Origin: an uncultured Collinsella sp.
Lineage (GTDB): Bacteria > Actinomycetota > Coriobacteriia > Coriobacteriales > Coriobacteriaceae
NCBI GenBank assembly: GCA_902496115.1
Contig: CABUZK010000005.1
Location: 23,815-87,814 of the forward strand
DNA: 64,000 nt
Direction of reading: 5' to 3'
Shown here: piece after piece, positions 57,673-64,000 of the stretch
Layout of the letters: the number at the start of each line of letters is the position of its first letter
Numbering within the stretch: the first letter of the stretch is position 1
Translations under genes and position numbers: made by a program
The notes under the pieces: model-generated
What the model was told of the DNA's origin: nothing
Database searches by the model: none
The model's input: only the letters and a program-made list of their open reading frames with translations

Positions 57673-57726
57673 AACGATCACTCCCCTAACCCGGGTTGGA
57701 ACCTCATGGATGTATGTACCCACAAA

Positions 57727-57757
57727 AAAGGCGGCACCCATAACGGACGCCGCCTTT
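57727..57757 (-). terminator. Terminator of smpB
   Basis: Stem AAAGGCGGC with GCCGCCTTT and then TTTTTTG on the minus strand, 65 bases after the smpB stop and ahead of the flavin reductase. Confidence 0.85.
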
Positions 57758-57821
57758 GAGACATATGTGCCAGAACAGTAAGAAAGATGAGACGTGTCCC
57801 ACCAATCCACCTGCTAGAAAC

Positions 57822-58292
57822 CTAGCGGTTGCGCTCCTTAAGGGCGCGGTCGATCTCGCGCTGAACGTCGCGCTTGGCCATGTCCTCGCGCTTGTCGTAG
57901 AGCTTCTTGCCGCGACCCAGACCCAGCAGCAGCTTTACGCGGCCGTCGGTATTAAAGTAGAGTTCCAACGGAACCAGCGCATAACCACGGTTGCGAAGTT
58001 TGCCGTCAAGAAAGTCAATCTCCTTGCGGTGCAGCAGCAGACGACGCCGACGGTCGGGATCGCGATTCCACACGCCTCCATGGCTATAAGGGTGGATATG
58101 CAGGCCGACGAGCCAGCACTCCCCGCCGCGGATCAGCGCGAAGGTATCGGTAATCTGGCACGCGCGCTCGCGAATCGACTTGACCTCGGTGCCGCTCAGC
58201 TCAATACCGCACTCAAACGTCTCATCGATAAAGTACTCGTGATGCGCCGAGCGATTCTTGGAAATGAGCTTGCGTTCACGCTTACTGGGCAT
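57822..58292 (-). CDS. smpB: SsrA-binding protein SmpB
   Basis: 156 residues. Family marks: ISKNRSAHHEYFIDETFECGIELSG, TEVKSIR, then HIHPYSHGG and DPDRRRRLLLHRKEI, ending in the basic tail. It binds tmRNA and rescues stalled ribosomes. AAGGAGG lies before the ATG, inside the overlapping end of the 58282 gene. No tmRNA gene was found in the window. Confidence 0.95.
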   Translation of the reverse strand: MPSKRERKLISKNRSAHHEYFIDETFECGIELSGTEVKSIRERACQITDTFALIRGGECWLVGLHIHPYSHGGVWNRDPDRRRRLLLHRKEIDFLDGKLRNRGYALVPLELYFNTDGRVKLLLGLGRGKKLYDKREDMAKRDVQREIDRALKERNR

Positions 58293-59199
58293 CGCCGGCC
58301 TCCTTGGCGCCATCGGAACCCTTGCCCGTAGCTTCGCGCTTAGCCTTGCGCTCGGCGTTGAGCTCGGCGTCGCTCTCGCGCACCAGTTTGATAATCGCCG
58401 CGCAGGCCTCCTCGCCCACCAAGTCGCGAGCACGTACCGTCAGGCGCGTCGCCTCCTGCTTGTCGCCGTCACTCGCAGCATCGGTCGCGCACATAATCAG
58501 GCAGATGGCAATCTCGGCCGAAGGCGAGGTCGGCACGCCTTGCAGGGCCAGTTCACCCATCACGTGGTCGTCGCTCTCATCCGCGGCATCCGGATAGGTG
58601 GTATGGATCTTGTTGAGCAGGCGCGTCGTATGCGCATCGTTGGGCGCCAGGCGCAGCGCCAGACGCGCGCAGCCAACGGCAGCCGAAATGTTCTCGGTCT
58701 CGGGCTCCAAGAAGTACTGACCTAGATTGGCGTAAGCGCGGGCGGCGCACTTGCCATCGCTTGCACGCTCCAGCACCGAGAACGAGAGCGATGCCCATTC
58801 CTGCTTGTCCTCGAGAGCGCGGAACAGCTCGGCCAAATCCAAGCGATAGTTGCAGTTCATGGGGTCCCAACGCACAGCCTGCATCAGGGCATTACGAGCG
58901 CTCACATAATCCTGCTGGCGAATGTAGGCAAACGCCATATCAGAGTACAGGCGGTCAAACGGCACCTCGACCTGCACGAGCTCGCGCGGATCCTTCTCCA
59001 CGCGGCGATAGGCCAAGCGCTCAAACTTGCTATCAAAGCTAAAGTATTGGCGCTTCTCCTCCGTCTTGCACTCAGCGTCGATATACTCCTCGGCGAGCTC
59101 CACCAGGCGCTCCAGCAGCGGCGTCGCCGTAGCCAGGTCGCCCTGCGCCAGATAGTTCTCGGCATACGTGATGTCTTGCAAGCTGATGGGCAGGTCCAT
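58282..59199 (-). CDS. TPR-repeat protein
   Basis: 305 residues, helical throughout, with several TPR-like pairs (AENYLAQGDLATATPLLERL, MAFAYIRQQDYVSARNALMQAV, AYANLGQYFLEPETENISAAV). No membrane segment. Such repeats bind other proteins; the target is unknown. It overlaps smpB by 11 bases. GAGGAG precedes the ATG. Confidence 0.8.
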   Translation of the reverse strand: MDLPISLQDITYAENYLAQGDLATATPLLERLVELAEEYIDAECKTEEKRQYFSFDSKFERLAYRRVEKDPRELVQVEVPFDRLYSDMAFAYIRQQDYVSARNALMQAVRWDPMNCNYRLDLAELFRALEDKQEWASLSFSVLERASDGKCAARAYANLGQYFLEPETENISAAVGCARLALRLAPNDAHTTRLLNKIHTTYPDAADESDDHVMGELALQGVPTSPSAEIAICLIMCATDAASDGDKQEATRLTVRARDLVGEEACAAIIKLVRESDAELNAERKAKREATGKGSDGAKEAGDAQ

Positions 59200-59294
59200 G
59201 ACAACTCCTCGGTCCAGGCGGCAGACTCAACGCGCCTTAAACATCGGTCAATACACAAAACCCGGGTCTCTTGCGAGGCCCGGGCGTTCAATTT

Positions 59295-59371
59295 TGGTAG
59301 CCCGTACCAGATTCGAACTGGTGATCTCCGCCTTGAGAGGGCGGCGTCCTAAACCGCTAGACGAACGGGCC
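59295..59371 (-). tRNA. tRNA-Glu (anticodon CUC)
   Basis: Cloverleaf visible on the minus strand: acceptor GGCCCGT/ACGGGCT (G-U at the first pair), anticodon arm CCGCC-CTCTCAA-GGCGG giving CUC, T-arm with GTTCGAATC, and an encoded CCA end. Confidence 0.92.
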
Positions 59372-59388
59372 ATATGTAGCAAATGCAA

Positions 59389-59462
59389 TGGCTGGGATGG
59401 AGGGAGTCGAACCCCCATTGACGGAACCAGAATCCGCTGTCCTGCCATTAGACGACATCCCA
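59389..59462 (-). tRNA. tRNA-Gln (anticodon CUG)
   Basis: Minus strand: acceptor TGGGATG/CATCCCA, anticodon arm GCGGA-TTCTGGT-TCCGT giving CUG, T-arm GGTTCGACTCC, encoded CCA. It precedes tRNA-Glu by 17 bases, so both are in one transcript. Confidence 0.93.
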
Positions 59463-59727
59463 ATGACTGCATCGCTGCGCTCGGCTGTGCCTTTGCGCAA
59501 GAAAGAAATATACGGGAAGTCCCGCCGTGACGCAAGCCCTAATTTTGACTTTTTTGAAATTCAGTCAAATACGGCCAACACGTGAAGGACCTGTGAAGCA
59601 CCAGCGACACGTACGGCGCCAAAGCCCGTAAAACATCCCACATCTACCGCTGGTAGATTACAACAATGCAGCACTCACGGCTGATGGCACAATCGAACCG
59701 TCATCATTGCACGGATATCGAGGCACC

Positions 59728-60138
59728 ATGGACGAAGAGCTTGATTACCTATGGGAGACCCTGGGCCTCGAGATCACTGCTGACCTTTGGCCCGAACGGG
59801 ACAAAATCCATCCCACACTGCGCCCCGCCATCACGGTGATGCAGGCAAAATACCGCCGTGCATCCTTTTTGATCATGCGGGTGTCATGGCACGCGGGTCT
59901 CCCCGACCTTAAGCGAATCCAGGCAAGCCTCGTCGAGCTGTCCGGTATGCCGACCGTCATATCCGAGGCGCACCTGGAGCAGCGCCAGCGCGAGCGACTG
60001 CAACAGCAGCGGATTCCCTTTATCTGCCCCGGCGTTCAGGCATATCTGCCCTTTATGGACGAGGAGTACTGGAGCGGCAAGCCCAACAAGCACGTAAAGG
60101 TCTACGATCCGCACGAATGGGCACAGCTCGAGGATTGA
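59728..60138 (+). CDS. Hypothetical protein, like the N-terminal part of some MarR-type regulators
   Basis: 136 residues. ERLQQQRIPFICPGVQAYLPF resembles the R(L)..I.FIVPG.Q.YLP segment seen in a group of Firmicute MarR-like proteins, but no winged helix follows, so it may be a truncated relative. CGAGG precedes the ATG. Confidence 0.6.
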   Translation: MDEELDYLWETLGLEITADLWPERDKIHPTLRPAITVMQAKYRRASFLIMRVSWHAGLPDLKRIQASLVELSGMPTVISEAHLEQRQRERLQQQRIPFICPGVQAYLPFMDEEYWSGKPNKHVKVYDPHEWAQLED

Positions 60139-60210
60139 GCCGAGCGAGCCCGCCGATGGAAAACACGTCCCGCCCTGAGCACTCAAAACGGGTCGCACTT
60201 TCCGCAGTTG

Positions 60211-60570
60211 CTACAGCAACGCCTCGGCCCAAGCCGCTTCCCTAAAGCCAGGAATCGCAAAGTCGTCGCCCACCAGCAGCGGACGCTTGACCAGCATGCC
60301 GTCGGTCGCCAGCAGCTCGTAGCACTCCCGATCCGTCATGCCCGCTTCCAAACGCGCCTTCAGGCCCAGCTCTCGATATTTCATGCCCGACGAATTAAAG
60401 AAGCGCCGCACCGGCAGCCCCGAACGAGCAATCCAGGTCGCAAGCTCATCAGCCGCGGGATTGTCCAAAACGATATCGCGGTCGATATACTCTACCCCAT
60501 GTTCGTCCAGCCATGCCTTGGCCTTCTTACAGGTCGAGCACTTGGGATATTCAACAAACAATACCGCCAT
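60211..60570 (-). CDS. ArsC/Spx-family thioredoxin-fold protein
   Basis: 119 residues. The CxxC of the family is in YPKCSTCKKAKAWLDEH, followed by DIVLDNP and FNSSGMKYREL, as in YffB/ArsC-like reductases. Its reductant and substrate are not clear. AAAGGAA precedes the ATG. Confidence 0.88.
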   Translation of the reverse strand: MAVLFVEYPKCSTCKKAKAWLDEHGVEYIDRDIVLDNPAADELATWIARSGLPVRRFFNSSGMKYRELGLKARLEAGMTDRECYELLATDGMLVKRPLLVGDDFAIPGFREAAWAEALL

Positions 60571-60692
60571 GGGATTTCCTTTCTTAGAGAAAACAGGTGT
60601 ATGGAAAACTGCACATCGACGACCGCTCGCGATTGCAGCCGTTATTGTAGTCAATGTCGAAGCATAGGCAGTCGCGATGTCTCGTCTTAAGG

Positions 60693-61274
60693 CTAGCGCC
60701 TCGCATGGGCGCCGATCGGCCGAGTCGCATGGCGCACCAACGCCGCTGCCAGCAATACCAACAGCATGGCGGTGATATAGCCCGCAGCATCGAATCCTAA
60801 ATCGATAACGTCGAAATGCCTGCCGGGAACAAAGATCTTATGTACCTGATCGCCAACGGAGCAGGCGGCGCAAAAGAGCAATACGGGCACGCAACGGGAG
60901 CACACGCTCCACGGACGCCTGGAAAAGCAAGCCACGATCACCGAGGCGAACAATCCGACGAAGAAAAACTCTACGGTATGGGCAACGCGACGGACGTTCG
61001 TGCCCACCCACATGCGAATGGAAGCAAGTCGGCCAGACCGGACATTCGAAGCAGCCGAATCGGTGCCCCCGGTCATTCCGTTCTCCGCCTGAGCTTCACC
61101 CGTGGCATCGACAGCCTGAACGCCCGTGGCCTGACCCTCCACCACACGCGCGGTGGACTCGCTCAGCAACGACGTCTCCACCGCATTTTGCTCCGTCAGC
61201 ACCCAGATACCCGCCAGCGTTGCAGCGAACAGAATGATCGCGGTCCATCCGATTATTTGTTTTATGCGCGCCAA
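60693..61274 (-). CDS. VanZ-family membrane protein
   Basis: 193 residues. An N-terminal membrane segment, a long polar loop of about 65 residues, then RRVAHTVEFFFVGL and DQVHKIFVPGRHFDVIDLGFD, the VanZ pattern. The large loop is unusual. The start is TTG, seven bases after AGGAGG. VanZ proteins are linked to glycopeptide tolerance, but most have no known role. Confidence 0.85.
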   Translation of the reverse strand: MARIKQIIGWTAIILFAATLAGIWVLTEQNAVETSLLSESTARVVEGQATGVQAVDATGEAQAENGMTGGTDSAASNVRSGRLASIRMWVGTNVRRVAHTVEFFFVGLFASVIVACFSRRPWSVCSRCVPVLLFCAACSVGDQVHKIFVPGRHFDVIDLGFDAAGYITAMLLVLLAAALVRHATRPIGAHARR

Positions 61275-61379
61275 GGGCCAACCTCCTTTTTTTGAATATC
61301 AGCGAGTGTAGCCCCAAATGACATCGTCACCGTATCAAAATTTGAATCGCAACAGGAAGCGACAAAGCGACGCAAACCC

Positions 61380-61985
61380 CTACCCCGCCTCGCGCATCCA
61401 GCGATCGAACGTCCCCACGCACACGCCCAAGCACTTTGCTGCCTGGCTGCGGGTAATATCGCCCGCCTCATAGCTATCGCGCACCAGCTCAAACTGAGGA
61501 GGGCACGGCTTGCGAGGTCGACCGAAACGGACCCCTCGCGCCCGCGCCGCTGCAATTCCCTCCGCCTGGCGCCGATGGATATTCTCGCGCTCCACCTGTG
61601 CCACGTAACTCAGCAGTTGCAGCACAATATCGGCAATCAGGGTGTTGGTCACATCCGGCGCGCCGCTGGCCCTGACGCGCGTGTCAAGCAATGGCATATC
61701 CAACACCACAATGGCAACCCCGAGCTCCTTGGTAATGCGTCGCCATTCCTCAAGAATCTCGGAGTAATTACGACCAAGTCGGTCGATAGAAAGCACCACC
61801 AGCACGTCCCCGTCTCCCAGGACGTGTAACAGCTCGCGATAACGCGGTCGATCGAAGTCCTTGCCGCTCGCATGGTCGGCATAAATATTCGCTGAGCCCA
61901 CGCCATAGGCGCCCAGCGCATCCAGCTGCCGATTAAGGTTCTGATCGCGCGAACTCACCCGCGCATAACCGTACACCGTCGCCAT
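61380..61985 (-). CDS. Serine recombinase (resolvase/invertase)
   Basis: 201 residues. Catalytic Ser11 lies in GYARVSS, followed by IDRLGRN and a C-terminal helix-turn-helix (ITRSQAAKCLGVCVGTFDRW). No transposon inverted repeats or partner transposase are nearby. A small hairpin lies just upstream. The upstream frame is not used; the ATG follows GGGGA. Confidence 0.9.
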   Translation of the reverse strand: MATVYGYARVSSRDQNLNRQLDALGAYGVGSANIYADHASGKDFDRPRYRELLHVLGDGDVLVVLSIDRLGRNYSEILEEWRRITKELGVAIVVLDMPLLDTRVRASGAPDVTNTLIADIVLQLLSYVAQVERENIHRRQAEGIAAARARGVRFGRPRKPCPPQFELVRDSYEAGDITRSQAAKCLGVCVGTFDRWMREAG

Positions 61986-62004
61986 CTCATCCCCGCTTTC
62001 TTGT

Positions 62005-62043
62005 AAACCTGCCAAAAAGGGACAGGTTTATTTTGGTAGGTTT
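62005..62043. repeat. Hairpin AAACCTGCCAAAA/TTTTGGTAGGTTT
   Basis: 13-bp stem with one mismatch and a loop containing GGGACAGG, immediately upstream of the recombinase. Style resembles other GGGAC-centred hairpins in the window. Confidence 0.6.
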
Positions 62044-62109
62044 TACCTCTCAAATAGCAGGTAAGCGGGCGGCCGAACAGACGGCAAGGTAGCCACGATT
62101 CAAATGCGA

Positions 62110-62133
62110 AGGGCGGTCCCGAAAGGCCGCCCT
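62110..62133 (-). terminator. Possible terminator of rnr
   Basis: Seven-bp stem AGGGCGG/CCGCCCT after the rnr stop on the minus strand; only a weak T-rich exit (TTCGCATTTG). Confidence 0.45.
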
Positions 62134-62162
62134 CCGCTCCCCCACCATGAGTCGGGATTTGG

Positions 62163-64000
62163 CTAATGGATAAGCTTAAAGTCCAAGTGCCCACGCGTGG
62201 TATTGACGCGCGAGACCTCGACAATCACGCGCTGCCCCAGCTCGTAACGAGTCCCCGTGTCGGCGCCCGTCAGCGTAAGCGCGTCCTCGTCGAACTCGAA
62301 CCACTCGTTGCCCAGGCTCTTGATCGAAATCAAGCCTTCGACCTGCGTTAGATCCAAGCGCACAAAGAGGCCCATGCTGCTAACCCACGAGACGGTTCCG
62401 GCATAGCGCTCGCCCAGACGGTCCTCATAGTACTGGGCAATCTTGATCTTTTGCGTCGCATGGCTGGCGGCATCTGCCGCGCGCTCGGCATCGCTGCATG
62501 CGCGGCAGATCTGCGGCAGAATGCGCGGCAGCGACTCGCGCCCCTTGCCGATCAGCCGCGGCGTACGGACCAAGGCGTCCTTGCCGCCGAGCCGCTCGTA
62601 GGCCAACTGCAGTTTGAGCACGCGGTGCACCACCAGATCGGGGTAGCGACGGATGGGACTCGTAAAGTGACAGTAGCACGGCGCGGCGAGCGCAAAGTGG
62701 CCCTCGTTGCGCGGCTTGTACAGCGCGCGCTGCATGCTGCGCAGAAGCAGCATGTTGACGAGCGGTGCGTTGGCCGTACCGGCGGCAGCATCGACTGCAG
62801 CCTGCAGCTCATCGGGGCTCCCCAGGGCAATACCGGCAGCACGGCGATCGTCGATGATGCCTAGCTGCGCCAGCGCAACGGCGGCACCGTGCAGGCTATC
62901 GGGGCTCGGATCCTCATGCACGCGATAGCAGGCCTCGATATCACGGTCCGCCAGCCACTCTGCAACGCACTCGTTGGCGAGCAGCATGGCTTCCTCGATA
63001 AGCGACGTGGCACACGAACGCTCACGCGCCACAATCTGCACGGGCACTCCGTCCTCATCCAATAGAGCGCGAATCTCGGCCGTGTCAAAATCGACTGAGC
63101 CTCGGGCGCGACGAATACGACGGCGAAGTTCGGCGAGCTCGTTGGCGGCGACAAGGAAATCGCCGAGGTCGACGTTGTAGCCGCGGGCGGCCTCCTCGCA
63201 CACAAGACCGCGCTCAAGCGCTTCCTCGCGCAAGGCCTCAGCAGCCTCAACATCCTCAGCCGCGCCCTCCAGCACCGAATACTCAACCGCACCGGCACGC
63301 ACCAGCAGCGCCTCGGCGCCGTCATAGTCCATACGCACACGCGAGCGAATCACGCTGGGGTACGGATCGTAATGCCGCACGCGACCCTGCTCATCGAGCT
63401 CGATATCGACGGTAAACGCAAGACGGTCCTCGTCAGGGCGAAGCGAGCACAGGTCACAGGACAGGCGTTCGGGCAGCATGGGAAGCACGCGATCGGCCAG
63501 ATACACCGATGTCGTGCGATGGCGAGCCTCAAGATCGATATGCCCGTCCCAAGCCACATAGTGTGAAACGTCGGCGATATGCACACCCAGCTTATAGCCG
63601 CCCTCGGGCGTGCGCTCCAGCGAAATGGCATCGTCAAAGTCGCGCGCATCGACCGGGTCGATCGTGATGACAAAGCGGTCGCGCAGATCGCGGCGGAGCG
63701 GGTCCTTAAGCGCCGCGGACACATCGAGCGAAAGCCCCTCGGCCTCGTCTAGCGCGGCCTCGGGATAGCTATCGGTATAGCCGTAGCGCGCCATCACATA
63801 TTGAACGCCCAAATCGGGCGCGTCATCTCCGCCAATGCGGCGTTCGATCGTCACGGTGCCCGATTCCAGGCGCGTCGGGTAGGTCAAAATGCGCGCGACA
63901 ACAGCATCACCCGGGTGGACGCCCAGGCGATCCGCCGAGGTATCCTCGGGCAGAATGAAGAAGTCGGCCTTCAGGCGCGAATCGAGCGGCTCGATCACAC
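62163..64000 (-). CDS. rnr: Ribonuclease R, 3' part
   Basis: 611+ residues, running off the right edge, so the N-terminal cold-shock part is partly missing. The RNB domain is clear: FVITIDPVDARDFDDAISLE, SHYVAWDGHIDLEA, VYLADRVLPMLPERLS, and FALAAPCYCHFTSPIRRYPDL. A C-terminal S1 domain begins near YAGTVSWVSSMGLFVRLD. It degrades structured RNA 3' to 5' and works with SmpB-tmRNA; smpB lies about 4 kb away. Confidence 0.93.
   Translation of the reverse strand, partial: VIEPLDSRLKADFFILPEDTSADRLGVHPGDAVVARILTYPTRLESGTVTIERRIGGDDAPDLGVQYVMARYGYTDSYPEAALDEAEGLSLDVSAALKDPLRRDLRDRFVITIDPVDARDFDDAISLERTPEGGYKLGVHIADVSHYVAWDGHIDLEARHRTTSVYLADRVLPMLPERLSCDLCSLRPDEDRLAFTVDIELDEQGRVRHYDPYPSVIRSRVRMDYDGAEALLVRAGAVEYSVLEGAAEDVEAAEALREEALERGLVCEEAARGYNVDLGDFLVAANELAELRRRIRRARGSVDFDTAEIRALLDEDGVPVQIVARERSCATSLIEEAMLLANECVAEWLADRDIEACYRVHEDPSPDSLHGAAVALAQLGIIDDRRAAGIALGSPDELQAAVDAAAGTANAPLVNMLLLRSMQRALYKPRNEGHFALAAPCYCHFTSPIRRYPDLVVHRVLKLQLAYERLGGKDALVRTPRLIGKGRESLPRILPQICRACSDAERAADAASHATQKIKIAQYYEDRLGERYAGTVSWVSSMGLFVRLDLTQVEGLISIKSLGNEWFEFDEDALTLTGADTGTRYELGQRVIVEVSRVNTTRGHLDFKLIH

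Overview
The window looks like a chromosomal segment of a GC-rich gut Actinomycetota of the class Coriobacteriia, most like Collinsella. This rests on composition, strong GGAGG ribosome binding sites, frequent GTG/TTG starts, and the mix of anaerobic sugar, redox and Ser/Thr-kinase genes. No 16S rRNA is present, so the placement is an inference.

Layout. 1-9.6 kb: the 5' end of a fucO-like alcohol dehydrogenase, an AT-richer orphan ORF, a DUF1275 membrane protein, a YgiQ-type radical SAM protein, a beta-glucoside PTS / GH1 pair with a divergent AraC regulator, a CPBP protease and a solitary RelB/DinJ-type antitoxin. 9.6-10.6 kb: nearly gene-free. 10.6-12.9 kb: a DEAD-box RNA helicase with a very long RG-rich tail. 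13.6-39.5 kb: a large accessory signalling island. 39.9-43 kb: a copper-efflux operon (copA, copZ, csoR). 43-47.6 kb: a zinc-ribbon membrane protein, an amidohydrolase, a PD-(D/E)XK-like nuclease-domain protein and an orphan gene. 48-54 kb: glutamate synthase gltBD. 54.7-64 kb: gpmA, mntH, rubredoxin, a flavin reductase, smpB, a TPR protein, two tRNAs (Glu, Gln), small genes, a serine recombinase and the 3' part of rnr.

The most interesting region is the 13.6-39.5 kb island. It encodes three eukaryotic-like protein kinases with altered catalytic motifs, a PP2C phosphatase, two FHA proteins, a ClpB-like AAA+ ATPase, a NrdG-like radical SAM activase with no visible glycyl-radical partner, zinc-ribbon proteins and several large proteins of unknown function. 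Ten minus-strand genes (33356 down to 20018) lie in what looks like one operon with overlaps or tiny gaps through its core. A palindrome, TGTTGCGCAACA or its GTTGCGCAAC core, occurs seven times exactly, only in intergenic regions of this island, and marks an apparent dedicated regulon.

The second notable feature is a family of repeat arrays. A 16-mer close to GTCTCGATCTGTAACA and its reverse complement alternate with fixed 25-nt and 23/24-nt intervals, giving an 80-bp period. There are 17 inverted pairs in five intergenic arrays plus one solitary copy; all lie outside the kinase island proper, and array B abuts its right end. Two arrays bracket the nuclease-domain gene. Other hairpin elements built on GGGGACGTTCTT-like sequences are also scattered around.
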